A stretch of DNA of 64,000 bases from Synechococcus sp. LTW-R (GTDB lineage: Bacteria > Cyanobacteriota > Cyanobacteriia > PCC-6307 > Cyanobiaceae). Positions 9,047-17,998 of the stretch are shown piece by piece (the first letter of the stretch is position 1; the number at the start of each line of letters is the position of its first letter). The notes under the pieces were generated by a model. It did no database searches and was not told the origin of the DNA. It saw only the letters and a program-made list of their open reading frames with translations. A program made the position numbers and the translations under genes. The stretch is from NCBI RefSeq assembly GCF_014217875.1, contig NZ_CP059060.1:1054001-1118000 (forward strand). The letters run 5' to 3'.

Positions 9047-10344
9047 TGTCCTCCAACCGCTGGCAGAACGCCTGGTTCCCGGTGGCGTTTCTGCGGGACC
9101 TCGATCGCGATCGCCCCACCCCCTTCACCTTGGTCGGCCAGGACCTTGTGCTCTGGTTCGACCGGCACGCGAGCGCTTGGCGAGCCTTTTCCGATGTCTG
9201 CCCGCACCGACTCGTTCCGCTCTCCGACGGACGCCTGAACGCCTCCGGTGAACTGGAGTGTCCGTATCACGGTTGGACCTTTGATGGCTCGGGCCAGTGC
9301 ACGGCCCAACCTCAGGCGGAAGCCGGCAGCGGCATCAGTGGACGCAGCCACTGCCGCTCCTTCGCGACGGCCAGCGCCCAGGGATTGCTGTTCGTCTTCA
9401 GCGGCCCTAGCGAAGAGGCGAGCGAGCAGCCCCTGCCGCTGGTGCCGGTGCTCGAGGACGCGGGCTGGGTCGTGCAGGACACCTTCCGGGACCTGCCGAT
9501 GGATGCCTTGACCCTGCTGGAGAACGTGCTGGATGCCAGCCACGTTCCCTTTACCCACCACGCCACGGTCGGACGCCGGGAGAACGCCGCGCCGGTCAAC
9601 CTCGCCTTAACGGCCTTTGATCGCGACGGCTTTAGCGGCCTCTGGGAAGAGGGCCCGAGGCGGGGAAAGCTCGGCAGCCAGCACACCCGCTTCCTGGCTC
9701 CAGGCCTGATGTGGCATGACCTCACCGCCAAGGGGTTTGCCCGGATCTTGACGGTCGTCTACGCGGTGCCGACCCGAGCCGGCGAATGCCGCTTGATCGC
9801 CCGCTTCCCCTTCCAATTCCGTTCCCCCTGGCCGGGGCGCCTGCTGCGCCTGCGTCCCCAATGGCTCCAGCACATCGGTAATCACACCGTGCTGGAGGAC
9901 GACCAACTGTTTCTGCATTGGCAGGAGCGGGTGATCGAGCAGCGGGGCGGCCGGCATGACGCCCTGCGCCAGTACCACCTGCCGACCCAGGCCGACCTCT
10001 ATGTCCGAGCCCTCCATGACTGGGTGAATCGCTACGGCGGCGAGCCGTTCCCCGGCCAACGCCTACCGGCGCGGCAAAACCGTCAGGACCTGATGGAACG
10101 TTTTGAGGCCCACACCCGCCATTGCCGCAGCTGTTCCGGCGCCGATCAACGGTTGAAACGTCTACAACCGATCTGCTGGATCCTGGTGGCCGTGGCCGGG
10201 CTGACTGCGGCCTGGAGTAGTCCTGGGATCTCTGGAGCGCTCGCTCTGACGGCGGGCGTCGCCCTGGCCCTCGCCGCCTGGCGCATTCGGCGCTGGCGCC
10301 AACTGCTGCGCGCCGGCTCGGGTTTGCCTCCCCGCAACCGCTAG
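9046..10344 (+). CDS. Rieske 2Fe-2S oxygenase, pheophorbide a oxygenase-like
   Basis: A 432-residue Rieske non-heme iron oxygenase of the PaO/Tic55/CAO class. The Rieske ligands are Cys52 and His54 (CPHR) and Cys72 and His75 (CPYHGW). The mononuclear iron site is indicated by ENVLDASHVPFTHH. The C-terminus carries a redox-type CRSC motif and two hydrophobic helices, as in membrane-associated plant and cyanobacterial homologues. A substrate among chlorophyll-breakdown products or related tetrapyrroles is likely but not shown. The ATG at 9046 overlaps the stop of the HD-phosphodiesterase gene; a longer in-frame extension to 8980 would run inside that gene and is rejected. Confidence 0.88.
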   Translation: MSSNRWQNAWFPVAFLRDLDRDRPTPFTLVGQDLVLWFDRHASAWRAFSDVCPHRLVPLSDGRLNASGELECPYHGWTFDGSGQCTAQPQAEAGSGISGRSHCRSFATASAQGLLFVFSGPSEEASEQPLPLVPVLEDAGWVVQDTFRDLPMDALTLLENVLDASHVPFTHHATVGRRENAAPVNLALTAFDRDGFSGLWEEGPRRGKLGSQHTRFLAPGLMWHDLTAKGFARILTVVYAVPTRAGECRLIARFPFQFRSPWPGRLLRLRPQWLQHIGNHTVLEDDQLFLHWQERVIEQRGGRHDALRQYHLPTQADLYVRALHDWVNRYGGEPFPGQRLPARQNRQDLMERFEAHTRHCRSCSGADQRLKRLQPICWILVAVAGLTAAWSSPGISGALALTAGVALALAAWRIRRWRQLLRAGSGLPPRNR

Positions 10345-10973
10345 GGCAGGACAAATGGCACGGCGGACTCAAAGGCCATCCAGCGACCATCACTGGGGTG
10401 ACTGAACGCCAAGGCGCAGGCGTGCAAATGCAACCGCGCTGCCGGCGTCTCGCCATAGAGCGGATCCCCCAAGATCGGATGCCCCAACGCCTGCAGATGC
10501 ACGCGCAGCTGGTGGGAGCGACCGGTCAAGGGCTGCAAGGCCAGTCGACTGCAGCTCGAATGCTGGTCCAACAGCTGCCATCCCGTCCGGCAGGGTTTTC
10601 CCGCAGGATCGACGCCATAGAGCGGCGGCCGGTGTTGCCGCTTGGCGATGGGGAACTCGATCCAGCCCTGCCCCTCGGTGGGCACGCCGGACACGTCGGC
10701 CACATAGCGCTTCTCCATCTGCCGATCGGCAAAGGCCACGCTCAGCTGCCGATGGACCGCCGCGGATCGGGCCACGACCATCAGGCCCGAGGTGTCGCGA
10801 TCAAGGCGATGGACCAAGCGTGCTTCAGGCCACTGGGACTGCACCCCCGTGATCAAGGATGCCGACAACCCTGGACCGAGACCCGGCTGGGACAGCAAAC
10901 CACTGGGCTTCTCGAGCACCAACAGCGCCGGGTCGGCATGCAGCAACCAAGCGGGATCGAACAACGCAGGCAC
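10341..10973 (-). CDS. RluA-family pseudouridine synthase
   Basis: A 210-residue enzyme that isomerises uridine to pseudouridine in RNA. The catalytic Asp lies in the RluA motif VHRLDRDTSGLMV near residue 58. A YVADVSG strand and the HQLRVHLQALGHPILGDPLYG segment are typical of the family. There is no S4 domain, so it belongs to the short RluA branch. The target (rRNA or tRNA position) cannot be read from the sequence. It converges on the Rieske oxygenase gene with a 4-nt overlap. Confidence 0.9.
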   Translation of the reverse strand: MPALFDPAWLLHADPALLVLEKPSGLLSQPGLGPGLSASLITGVQSQWPEARLVHRLDRDTSGLMVVARSAAVHRQLSVAFADRQMEKRYVADVSGVPTEGQGWIEFPIAKRQHRPPLYGVDPAGKPCRTGWQLLDQHSSCSRLALQPLTGRSHQLRVHLQALGHPILGDPLYGETPAARLHLHACALAFSHPSDGRWMAFESAVPFVLP

Positions 10974-11017
10974 GAATGCTCGACCCTGGCCAGACTGGCC
11001 CTAGTCCTAGCCGGACC

Positions 11018-11389
11018 ATGGCACTCGATTCGTTCAAACAGGCCCTCGCCGCGCTACTCGAGCAGGCCCCCGAGGATCCCCTCGAGCGGGACGAGTATTT
11101 CGAGTTGAACACCCTCCCCAGCTACGGCGGCAGTGGCTTTGAGGTGGTGATGTGCGATGAGGAGCACGAGATCTTCGCGGTGATCTACACCGACCGCCTC
11201 TTTGAGGAGGGTGAAGAGGGGCAAGAGGCCGTCGAAGCCTTGGTGCCTGACTTCCTCCAGGCGGCCTACGGCCTCAGCCCCGAGGAGTGGCAAGCGACCG
11301 AACCCTTTGACCTGGGCTGGCGCAGCCGCGAATACCTCTGGTTCATGGAGTTCAGCGTGCCGGGGCTCAAACCCACCTGCAGCTTCTGA
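11018..11389 (+). CDS. Conserved cyanobacterial protein, unknown function
   Basis: A 123-residue acidic, soluble protein. ATG at 11018 is chosen because the open frame further upstream overlaps the divergent pseudouridine synthase. Visible features are an acidic N-terminal half (EQAPEDPLERDEYFE) and a central beta-rich stretch (GFEVVMCDEEHEIFAVIYTDR). An aromatic C-terminal end (YLWFMEFSVPG) follows. No catalytic motif or membrane segment is seen. I do not recognise a characterised family. Confidence 0.7.
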   Translation: MALDSFKQALAALLEQAPEDPLERDEYFELNTLPSYGGSGFEVVMCDEEHEIFAVIYTDRLFEEGEEGQEAVEALVPDFLQAAYGLSPEEWQATEPFDLGWRSREYLWFMEFSVPGLKPTCSF

Positions 11390-11392
11390 GGC

Positions 11393-11731
11393 TCAAGAGC
11401 TCCACTGGAGCAGCTGAAGCTCACTGGAACGCCGACTGATCAGCACCAACTGGTCCCCATCGAAGGCGACAGGGAGGCCGGTGACCCGGCGCAGTTGTTG
11501 ACGATCCAGCAAGGCCACACCACAGGTTTCGACCAGCAGCGCTGGCATCAGCCCGGGAGAGCCGCGCATACCGAACAAATCCAGGGCCTGGCGGACGGCG
11601 CGGGAGGAGGTGTCGCCGCCGAGGCGCTCCACCATCTGGGGCCACAGGTGATTCACGGGTTCAAAACCCGAAAGATCGAGGTCGAACAGCTGCATCCACT
11701 CACTGTCTGACCGCGGGCGGACCCGGGTCAA
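11393..11731 (-). CDS. Hypothetical protein downstream of sepF-like gene
   Basis: A 112-residue soluble protein with no motif I recognise. The first possible start is a TTG at 11731 that overlaps the stop of the sepF-like gene; an ATG at 11695 would begin at MQLFDLDL and may be the real start. The sequence ends with SSELQLLQW and contains one Cys. Tight coupling to the sepF-like gene suggests cotranscription. Confidence 0.6.
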   Translation of the reverse strand: MTRVRPRSDSEWMQLFDLDLSGFEPVNHLWPQMVERLGGDTSSRAVRQALDLFGMRGSPGLMPALLVETCGVALLDRQQLRRVTGLPVAFDGDQLVLISRRSSELQLLQWSS

Positions 11732-12009
11732 GCCCGATTCAGCTGGACGTAATGGGGGGCATAGAGAAAGACCCGCTCGCCCAGTCGCACCTGCTGGGCA
11801 TCGAGGGCCACCGCTGCACCCGAGAGAAAGTCCACCGCCCGCTGCAGCTGGTTCTCGGGCAACGCGCTCAAGTTGACCACCACCGTGGCCTGGTCCTGCA
11901 GGGCTGTGATCGCCTCCTGCACCGCATCAAAACTGGGCGGATGGATCACGATCACCTCCGGGCCCCAGCCCGGAGTGTCCTGCTCAGATCGCGGAAGAAA
12001 CGGGTCCAT
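11728..12009 (-). CDS. SepF-like cell-division protein (short form)
   Basis: About 93 residues that match the core SepF fold: EVIVIHPPSFDAVQEAI, then VVVNLSALPENQLQRAVDFLSGA and a final VFLYAPHYVQL. SepF (Cdv2 in cyanobacteria) bundles FtsZ filaments and tethers them to the membrane through an N-terminal amphipathic helix. This protein is shorter than usual and shows no clear amphipathic helix, so it may be a SepF paralogue. ATG at 12009 is chosen because upstream in-frame sequence overlaps the neighbouring gene in another frame. Confidence 0.7.
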   Translation of the reverse strand: MDPFLPRSEQDTPGWGPEVIVIHPPSFDAVQEAITALQDQATVVVNLSALPENQLQRAVDFLSGAAVALDAQQVRLGERVFLYAPHYVQLNRA

Positions 12010-12025
12010 CAGCGCCTCAGGTCCT

Positions 12026-12304
12026 TCAACTCTCGGCTTCCGGTTCGTCGGGTTGAACCTCCTGGGGCCGGAAACGCTCCAGCATTTCGACCGTGGGATG
12101 AATCGTCTCGAGGGCGTCTTCGTTGTCGAGGAAGGCCTCAAAGGAGCGGAAGCGGCAAATCGTGGGTTCGATCTCGGGATCGCTGCAGACCTCTTCCCAG
12201 CTCAGATGCTTCGGCCTGAGCTCCTGGAAATGGGTCAAGGCCTCCTCCAGATCACCAGCATCACCACAGTTTTCTCCCTTCCAGAGCAACTCAAAAAAGG
12301 TCAC
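12026..12304 (-). CDS. Conserved hypothetical protein
   Basis: A 92-residue acidic soluble protein beginning MTFFELLWKGENCGDAGD. It contains a helix-rich middle (ALTHFQELRPKHLSWEEV) and an acidic C-terminus rich in Glu and Pro. No catalytic motif is seen. It lies 16 nt before the sepF-like gene in the same direction and probably heads that small leftward operon. It begins about 45 nt downstream of the terminator that ends the cyAbrB gene. Confidence 0.65.
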   Translation of the reverse strand: MTFFELLWKGENCGDAGDLEEALTHFQELRPKHLSWEEVCSDPEIEPTICRFRSFEAFLDNEDALETIHPTVEMLERFRPQEVQPDEPEAES

Positions 12305-12348
12305 AGCGATGGGCGATCAGGTGGGCTGAGCCTACGAAGGTCCAGGCA

Positions 12349-12380
12349 CAAAAAAAGCTGGGCCACAACAGTGGCCCAGC
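12349..12380 (-). terminator. Rho-independent terminator of the cyAbrB gene
   Basis: On the minus strand a 10-bp GC-rich stem (GCTGGGCCAC paired with GTGGCCCAGC, loop TGTT) is followed immediately by a run of seven T. It lies just after the cyAbrB stop and separates that transcript from the leftward sepF-like cluster. Confidence 0.92.
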
Positions 12381-12406
12381 CGAGCATCGAAAACGTGGCG
12401 AGAGGA

Positions 12407-12772
12407 TCAGTCCTCTTCGGCTTCAGCGCCTGCAGGGATCAGTTTGATCTGCTTGCGGCCGAGCTTGATCTCGAATTCGTCACCGGGCTCCAGACCGAGC
12501 AGGGCCGTGTAGGCCTTGCCGACCAGGAGGTTGCCATTGCCCTGAACCGTGGCGACATAGCTGAGTTTGCGGCCACCCTTGCCGGTGCCGCCGCCACCAC
12601 CGCCAATGCTCAGGCCCTTGGCCTCCAGCAATGCCTCATAAAACGCGGTGAAGTTCAGACGCTCCGAACCATCCTTCTTGTTGCTGACGTAACCGCAGGA
12701 GCGCACAAGATCAGACTTGCTGACATCACCCAGCTCTTTGACCTTGGAGAGAAGATCAGATCCGGTGAGCAT
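12407..12772 (-). CDS. cyAbrB-family transition-state regulator
   Basis: A 121-residue cyanobacterial AbrB-like transcription factor. The N-terminal two thirds contain SDLLSKVKELGDVSKSDLVRSCGYV and a glycine-rich linker near residues 60-72. The C-terminal AbrB-like DNA-binding segment reads LVGKAYTALLGLEPGDEFEIKL, ending in an acidic tail. In cyanobacteria these proteins control carbon and nitrogen balance. ATG at 12772 (MLTGSDLL) is the family start; 15 residues upstream in frame are not conserved-looking. The gene is monocistronic with its own terminator. Confidence 0.9.
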   Translation of the reverse strand: MLTGSDLLSKVKELGDVSKSDLVRSCGYVSNKKDGSERLNFTAFYEALLEAKGLSIGGGGGGTGKGGRKLSYVATVQGNGNLLVGKAYTALLGLEPGDEFEIKLGRKQIKLIPAGAEAEED

Positions 12773-12910
12773 TGAATAGAGATTCGGTTGACAAAAAGAT
12801 AGCGAGCGAAAGAGCACTTACCCAGGGGGATGGTGTGCATGAAGAGACATTGCACACTCAAGCCACATCAATCGAGCTCCCTAAGGTCAAGCCAGACACA
12901 GCCGTTGACC

Positions 12911-13108
12911 ATGATCGTTGGCGAAGTTTTTCTCGAGAGTGTCTCGACCGGCGTGATCACCGCTGAAGAAATCGCCTGGATCACAGCCAAACAAAGTCAA
13001 TTCGACCGGCAAGAGGAAGCGATGGCCCTCAAACTCGGTCGCTTGCTCGATGAAGGCGTGATCCAAATCGGCTGCCGGATGCTCGGGGAGCACGCGGCCT
13101 CGGCCTAA
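12911..13108 (+). CDS. Small conserved protein
   Basis: A 65-residue protein starting at ATG 12911 (MIVGEVFLES). It is mostly helical and amphipathic (VITAEEIAWITAKQSQFDRQEEA) with one Cys. The longer frame from 12830 reads through non-conserved-looking sequence in the cyAbrB promoter region and is not used. The 3' end overlaps the convergent DUF427 gene by a few bases. No function can be assigned. Confidence 0.6.
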   Translation: MIVGEVFLESVSTGVITAEEIAWITAKQSQFDRQEEAMALKLGRLLDEGVIQIGCRMLGEHAASA

Positions 13109-13572
13109 ATCAGCTCGGGATGATTGGGGTCCCCCTTAAAGGGGCCTTCCACCCCAGACGTAATCCAGCCGCCGTAAAAACCGCCGGGCTGCGGACGCAC
13201 CAGCTCCCCGTCGATCCAGCAGCCGTCCATCAGGCCCGGATACAGCGCAATCCATCCGGCAATGGGATCAAAGCTAGGGGTGGGGTTCGCATAGCTCCAG
13301 GCCGCCTTGGCTAAGCAGCGATCGCCAAAGTCGATGTCGAAGTAGCTGGCGATCCCCTTCCACTCACAAAAGCTGCGGCCGCCAGCTGGCACCAAGGCGC
13401 CTTCGGCGAAGGATTCCGCTGGCAAGTAGTAGGTGGGTGGGTGGAAGGTCTCCAGCACACGAAAACTGCTCTGGGTTTCGGCCAAGAGCTGCCCAAAGGC
13501 GCGCACCACGATGTGCTGGCTGGAGGCCTGCAGAGCCGGGGGCCGGGGGTATTCGCAAACGCGTTCTGGCAT
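13105..13572 (-). CDS. DUF427 domain protein
   Basis: A 155-residue protein of the DUF427 family. Typical features are the RAFGQLLAET strand, PTYYLPAES, the SFCEWKGIASYFDI segment and the AAWSYANPTP block. The C-terminal half repeats a WITSG-type element. The fold is a small beta barrel, and no enzymatic activity is established. ATG at 13572 starts just before the domain. The Nif11-domain gene lies 11 nt upstream in the same direction, so the two are probably cotranscribed. Confidence 0.8.
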   Translation of the reverse strand: MPERVCEYPRPPALQASSQHIVVRAFGQLLAETQSSFRVLETFHPPTYYLPAESFAEGALVPAGGRSFCEWKGIASYFDIDFGDRCLAKAAWSYANPTPSFDPIAGWIALYPGLMDGCWIDGELVRPQPGGFYGGWITSGVEGPFKGDPNHPELI

Positions 13573-13583
13573 CCGCTCAGCCC

Positions 13584-13844
13584 TCAACCCGGAATGAAAT
13601 TGCGCAACTTGCGCGCTTCCTCTCCAGCGCGCTGCTGGAGTTCGGCGTCGCTCAGTTGATCGTCTTCACGCACCATGGCCGCGATCACATCGGACTCCTC
13701 CACCTGGAACTGGCACTCAGCCGCCCAGCGCAGCAGGTCAGAGAGGTCCATCGGTGTCTTCAGCCGTTCCGCCAACTCCGGCTTCGAGCGGGCGTACTGC
13801 AGAAAGGCGTCCAACTGCTGAAGCGACACGACCCGAACTTGCAC
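13584..13844 (-). CDS. Nif11-domain small protein
   Basis: An 86-residue protein whose first 70 residues match the Nif11 domain: LDAFLQYARSKPELAERL followed by a hydrophobic or acidic helix (LSDLLRWAAECQFQVEESDV). In picocyanobacteria this domain serves as the leader of lanthipeptide-type precursors. Here there is no GG-type cleavage site and no Cys- or Ser/Thr-rich core after it, and no modifying enzyme nearby. A non-precursor Nif11 protein is therefore more likely. The start codon is probably GTG at 13844. A second Nif11 protein lies at 47.0 kb. Confidence 0.75.
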   Translation of the reverse strand: MQVRVVSLQQLDAFLQYARSKPELAERLKTPMDLSDLLRWAAECQFQVEESDVIAAMVREDDQLSDAELQQRAGEEARKLRNFIPG

Positions 13845-13922
13845 GTGGTCCCGGTCTAACGGACGCAGCCCTCGTCAAAGGGCGGATCGCGCAGCAAACT
13901 TGCCCCAGAGACGTCCATCGGC

Positions 13923-14288
13923 ATGGCCACCCCCCTTCCCCAATGGATGCGCCTGCTCGGTGCCGGGCTCACGGGGCTACTGGCCGTGTTGTTTGTGGTG
14001 GTACTGCAACAGACCCGTGAACAGGGTCAACGGCTGCAACAACTGCAGGAGAAGGTCCAGACCATCGAGAACGCCAACGACCTAGAGCGCACCAACGCCC
14101 TCGAAGAGCAGCTCCGCTCGACGGTGGAGCGCCTGCAGACCCTGGAGGGGATCGAGCAGAAGGTCCAAAGCCTGAGCAGCCAGGTGCAAACCCTCAGGGA
14201 TTTGCAACGGAGCCGCTCCTCGCTGTTCCCCTACGACTCCAGGGAGCCCGGACCGCGCTCGCTCCCCGCCCTGCCCCAACTGCCCTAA
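13923..14288 (+). CDS. Membrane-anchored coiled-coil protein
   Basis: A 121-residue protein with one N-terminal transmembrane helix (residues about 10-28, LLGAGLTGLLAVLFVVVL). A heptad-rich coiled coil of about 65 residues follows (TREQGQRLQQLQEKVQTIE onward), then a Pro- and Ser-rich tail. No enzymatic motif is visible. It lies 8 nt before the aminotransferase gene, so they may share a transcript. Confidence 0.7.
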   Translation: MATPLPQWMRLLGAGLTGLLAVLFVVVLQQTREQGQRLQQLQEKVQTIENANDLERTNALEEQLRSTVERLQTLEGIEQKVQSLSSQVQTLRDLQRSRSSLFPYDSREPGPRSLPALPQLP

Positions 14289-14296
14289 ACGCAGGG

Positions 14297-15448
14297 ATGA
14301 CCAGCGCGAGGCGCTTCCAGCAGATCCAGACACCGGTCATCCCCGTGATGGCCCAGTTGATCGCGGCGACCCCCGGGACCCTGTCGCTGGGACAAGGCGT
14401 CGCGCCCTGGGCGCCGCCACCAGAAGTGATCGAAGCCGTTCAGGGCGCCCTCCTCAACGATCCCGACCTGCATCGCTATGGACCGGTGGCCGGCGACCCG
14501 GAACTGCGGGCCGAGCTGCAGCACTGGCTCGAGCAACAGCATCAGATCGACTGCAGCGGCAGCGAAATCCTGATCACCGCCGGCAGCAACATGGCCTTCC
14601 AAGCGGTGGTGCAGGCCCTGTGTGACCCAGGGGATGAAGTCATCCTTCCGGTCCCTTATTACTTCAACCATGAGATGGCCGTCCGCATTGCCGGTGGGAG
14701 TCCGGTGGCGGTGGATGCCGGTGTGATCCCTGACCCCGATCGGCTCGAGCAGGCCATCAGCGCACGCACGCGAGCGATCGTCACGGTTTCCCCCAACAAC
14801 CCCAGCGGAGCCATCGTTCCTAGGCCCGTCCTGGAGGCCATCAACCAGCTCTGCGCCCGCCACGGCCTGATCCACATCAGCGATGAGGCCTATGCCCTCT
14901 TCCACTACGGAGCCGAGCAGCCCTGGAGCCCCGGTGCGGCGAGCGGCAGCGGCGGCCACACCGTCAGCTTGGGCTCCCTCTCCAAAAGCCACGGCATGGC
15001 GGGCTATCGCATCGGCTGGGCCGTGGTGCCACCAGACTTGATGTCCGCGCTGACCAAAGTTCAGGACACGTCCCTGATCGGGCCACCGAAACTGAACCAA
15101 TGGGCGGCCCGGGCGGCGTTGGCCGCAGGGGCGACCTGGTGCCACGACAAGATCGCAGGCCTCGCCGCCCGGCGGGAGCAGGTCCTCCAAGCCTTCAACG
15201 GGCATCAGCCCGGGAGGCTGCTCTGCCCACCGAACGGCGCCTTCTACGCCTTGGTCCAGGTGGAGTGCCCCCTGAGCGCCGACCAGCTCATGGAGCGGCT
15301 GATCCGCGAGCACCGCGTGGCCTTAGCTAGTGGCAGCAGCTTTGGACTTCACGGTGCCTGCCTACGCCTGAGCTACGGGATGCTCAGCGGCGACGACCTC
15401 GGCGAGGCCCTGCAGCGGCTCCAAGGGGGGCTGTTGGCCTTGAGCTAA
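14297..15448 (+). CDS. PLP-dependent class I/II aminotransferase
   Basis: A 383-residue fold-type I aminotransferase. The PLP Lys lies in SLSKSHGMAGYRIGW near residue 234. NNPSGA (PLP-binding Asn, near 170), the DEAYALF segment and a C-terminal Arg in LRLSYG are all present. The N-terminal LGQGVAPWAPPPEV is typical of aspartate or aromatic aminotransferase-like proteins. The amino-acid substrate is not predictable from these motifs. It converges with the sugar permease gene, with 0 nt between the stops. Confidence 0.88.
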   Translation: MTSARRFQQIQTPVIPVMAQLIAATPGTLSLGQGVAPWAPPPEVIEAVQGALLNDPDLHRYGPVAGDPELRAELQHWLEQQHQIDCSGSEILITAGSNMAFQAVVQALCDPGDEVILPVPYYFNHEMAVRIAGGSPVAVDAGVIPDPDRLEQAISARTRAIVTVSPNNPSGAIVPRPVLEAINQLCARHGLIHISDEAYALFHYGAEQPWSPGAASGSGGHTVSLGSLSKSHGMAGYRIGWAVVPPDLMSALTKVQDTSLIGPPKLNQWAARAALAAGATWCHDKIAGLAARREQVLQAFNGHQPGRLLCPPNGAFYALVQVECPLSADQLMERLIREHRVALASGSSFGLHGACLRLSYGMLSGDDLGEALQRLQGGLLALS

Positions 15449-16288
15449 TCAGCCTTTGACTGCATCACCGGTGGCACTGGGGAGGATGAAGCGCTGCAGA
15501 CCAATGAACAGCACCAGGACGGGAACGATCGAGACGACCGCACCGGCGGCGACGAGGCGCCAATCCAAGGAAAAACTGCTGGCCAGTTGCTGCAGACCCA
15601 GCGGAAGGGTGTAGAGGGACCGGTCATCCAGGATCACCAGCGGCCAGATGAAGTCACTCCAGGTGCCGATGAACACAAACATCGCCAGGGTGATCAAATC
15701 GGCCTTGGCCGCCGGAATCATCACGTTCCACCACTCACCGAGACGGCTGCAACCATCGATCCGGGCCGCTTCCTCGAGCTCGACCGGCACCCCCGCGAAG
15801 CTCTGCCGCAGCAGAAAGATGCCGAAGGCGGTGGCCGCCTGGGGAATGATCAAGGCCCACAGGGTGTTGCGCAGCCCCAGCTGCACCATGAGCAGATAAA
15901 GCGGGATCATCACCACCTGGAAGGGGATCAGGATCGTGGCCACCACCAGGGCCAGAACGAGACCCCGCCCCGCGAAGCGCATCCGCGCCAGCGGGTAAGC
16001 CGCCAGGGAGCAGAAGAGCAGGTTCGCGACTACCGCGCAGCCGCTGACAATCGTGCTGTTGAGGATGTACCCCCACATGGGGTTGTCCTCAAACAAGCGC
16101 AGGTAGGCCTCAAAGCTGGGCTGGCTCGGAAAGAGCGCCGGGGGGCTCGTGAAGATGTCTTCCGCCGGCCCCTTTAAGGAGGTGCTCACCAACCAGAGCA
16201 GGGGCACCAGCATTGCCACCGCAATCAGCAGCAAGGCGATCAACTGCAGCCCGCGCAACAGAACGGGTTGGTGACGGCCAGCCATCAA
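15449..16288 (-). CDS. Carbohydrate ABC transporter permease (MalG type)
   Basis: A 279-residue inner-membrane permease with six predicted helices. The conserved EAA loop that contacts the ATPase reads [23 protein letters not shown] near residue 190. The first cytoplasmic-flanking segment ([12 protein letters not shown]) is typical of MalG/GgtD permeases. In related cyanobacteria such permeases take up glucosylglycerol, sucrose or trehalose. No partner permease, binding protein or ATPase gene lies next to it in this window, so the system must be completed elsewhere. The start overlaps the leuA stop by 4 nt. Confidence 0.85.
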   Translation of the reverse strand: MMAGRHQPVLLRGLQLIALLLIAVAMLVPLLWLVSTSLKGPAEDIFTSPPALFPSQPSFEAYLRLFEDNPMWGYILNSTIVSGCAVVANLLFCSLAAYPLARMRFAGRGLVLALVVATILIPFQVVMIPLYLLMVQLGLRNTLWALIIPQAATAFGIFLLRQSFAGVPVELEEAARIDGCSRLGEWWNVMIPAAKADLITLAMFVFIGTWSDFIWPLVILDDRSLYTLPLGLQQLASSFSLDWRLVAAGAVVSIVPVLVLFIGLQRFILPSATGDAVKG

Positions 16289-17925
16289 AGACGCGGGCGA
16301 TCGGCGGGCGTTAAGTCACCCACCGGCAATGGGGCTTTCTGGGGATGCAGGGGAGAGCGCTGGCTGCCTGCCACGAGGCGGTTCAGGGCATTGACGAAGG
16401 CCTGGGCCGCCGCCACGACGATGTCGGTGTCGGCGGCATGGCCGGAATAGAGCACCCCATCGGCCCGCAGACGAATCGTGACCTCACCCATGGCATCGAT
16501 GCCTTCGGTGACGGACTTCACGGAAAACTCCACCAGTTCGTTGGGGACACGGGCGAGCTGGTTGAGGGCCTGGCAGACCGCATCCACCGGCCCGGTGCCG
16601 ATCGCGGCCTCGGTCAGCTCGGCGCCATCGCTATTGACGAGGGTGACGGTGGCGGTGGGTTGCAGGCTGGTGCCGGTGCTGACCTGCACCAGCTTCAAGC
16701 TGTAGGTCGCCTGGTCTTGCTGCTGAACCTGCTCACTGACGATGGCCTCGAGATCGCGGTCGGAGATCTCACGCTTGCGGTCCGCCAACTCCTTGAAGCG
16801 GGCAAAGGCATCGTCGAGGTCCTCGCGCTCGAGGTTGTAGCCGAGCTCCTCCAAGCGCGCGCGGAAGGCACTGCGACCGCTCAGCTTGCCCAAGGAGATG
16901 CGGTTATCGGCCAGACCGATGGTGCGGGCATCGATGATTTCGTAGGTCAGGCGGTTCTTGAGAACCCCGTCTTGGTGGATGCCACTTTCGTGGGCAAAGG
17001 CGTTGGCGCCGACGATCGCCTTGTTGGGCTGCACCGCCATGCCGGTGAGATTGCTGACCAGGCGGGAGGTTTTGTAGATCTCCTCGGTGCGGATGCCGGT
17101 GAGCGGTTCGCTGCTGCTGGCGTCGCGGCCCAGGAAGGGATTGAAGTAGCTGCGGCGCACATGCATCGCCATCACCAGCTCCTCCAAGGAGGCATTGCCG
17201 GCCCGCTCGCCGATCCCGTTGATCGTGCACTCGAGCTGGCGGGCTCCGTTCTTCACGGCCTCCAGGAAGTTGGCGACAGCCAAACCCAGATCGTTGTGGC
17301 CGTGGACTGAGATGACCGCCTGATCGATGTTGGGCACATGGCGGTTGATCCCGTCGATCAAGGCGCCAAATTCCGATGGGGTCGTGTAGCCGACGGTGTC
17401 CGGGATGTTGATGGTGGTGGCCCCGGCGGCAATCGCCGCCTCGATCACCAGGTACATGAACTCCGGATCGGAGCGGCCGGCGTCCTCGCAGGAGAACTCG
17501 ACGTCCTCCACCAGGGAGCGGGCGTAGGCCACCATCTCACCGGCGATGCTCAGCACCTCAGCACGGCTCTTGCGGAGCTTGTGCTCGAGGTGGATGTCGC
17601 TGGTGGCGATAAAGGTGTGGATGCGGCGATGGGCGGCCGGCGCCACCGCATCGGCGCAGGCCTTGATGTCGCCCTTGGCCGCCCGGGCCAGGCCACAGAT
17701 CACGGGGCCATCGGCCGTGCCCACGCTGGCGGCGATGCGCTGCACCGCATTGAAGTCACCAGGACTCGCGAACGGAAACCCCGCCTCGATGATGTCGACG
17801 CCAAGCCGGGACAGCTGCTGGGCGATCGCCAGCTTCTCCTCGAGGTTGAGGCTGGCCCCAGGGGATTGCTCCCCATCGCGCAGGGTCGTGTCGAAGATCA
17901 ATACCCGGCCGGGATCGCGGGCCAT
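16285..17925 (-). CDS. leuA: 2-isopropylmalate synthase
   Basis: LeuA condenses acetyl-CoA and 2-oxoisovalerate, the first committed step of leucine synthesis. Seen are the catalytic [15 protein letters not shown] (residue about 12), the metal-binding [10 protein letters not shown] near 210, [11 protein letters not shown], and the regulatory C-terminal domain from about residue 400. Length 546 fits the type with the leucine-sensing domain. ATG at 17925 is consistent with the family start. The downstream permease gene overlaps its stop by 4 nt. Confidence 0.95.
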   Translation of the reverse strand: MARDPGRVLIFDTTLRDGEQSPGASLNLEEKLAIAQQLSRLGVDIIEAGFPFASPGDFNAVQRIAASVGTADGPVICGLARAAKGDIKACADAVAPAAHRRIHTFIATSDIHLEHKLRKSRAEVLSIAGEMVAYARSLVEDVEFSCEDAGRSDPEFMYLVIEAAIAAGATTINIPDTVGYTTPSEFGALIDGINRHVPNIDQAVISVHGHNDLGLAVANFLEAVKNGARQLECTINGIGERAGNASLEELVMAMHVRRSYFNPFLGRDASSSEPLTGIRTEEIYKTSRLVSNLTGMAVQPNKAIVGANAFAHESGIHQDGVLKNRLTYEIIDARTIGLADNRISLGKLSGRSAFRARLEELGYNLEREDLDDAFARFKELADRKREISDRDLEAIVSEQVQQQDQATYSLKLVQVSTGTSLQPTATVTLVNSDGAELTEAAIGTGPVDAVCQALNQLARVPNELVEFSVKSVTEGIDAMGEVTIRLRADGVLYSGHAADTDIVVAAAQAFVNALNRLVAGSQRSPLHPQKAPLPVGDLTPADRPRL

Positions 17926-17998
17926 GGCGGCTACAAGTCGGAATGGTTATGAGTTATGCCCACTCTAGTCGTGAGGGCCGGGATGCGGCTCAGCCGCT

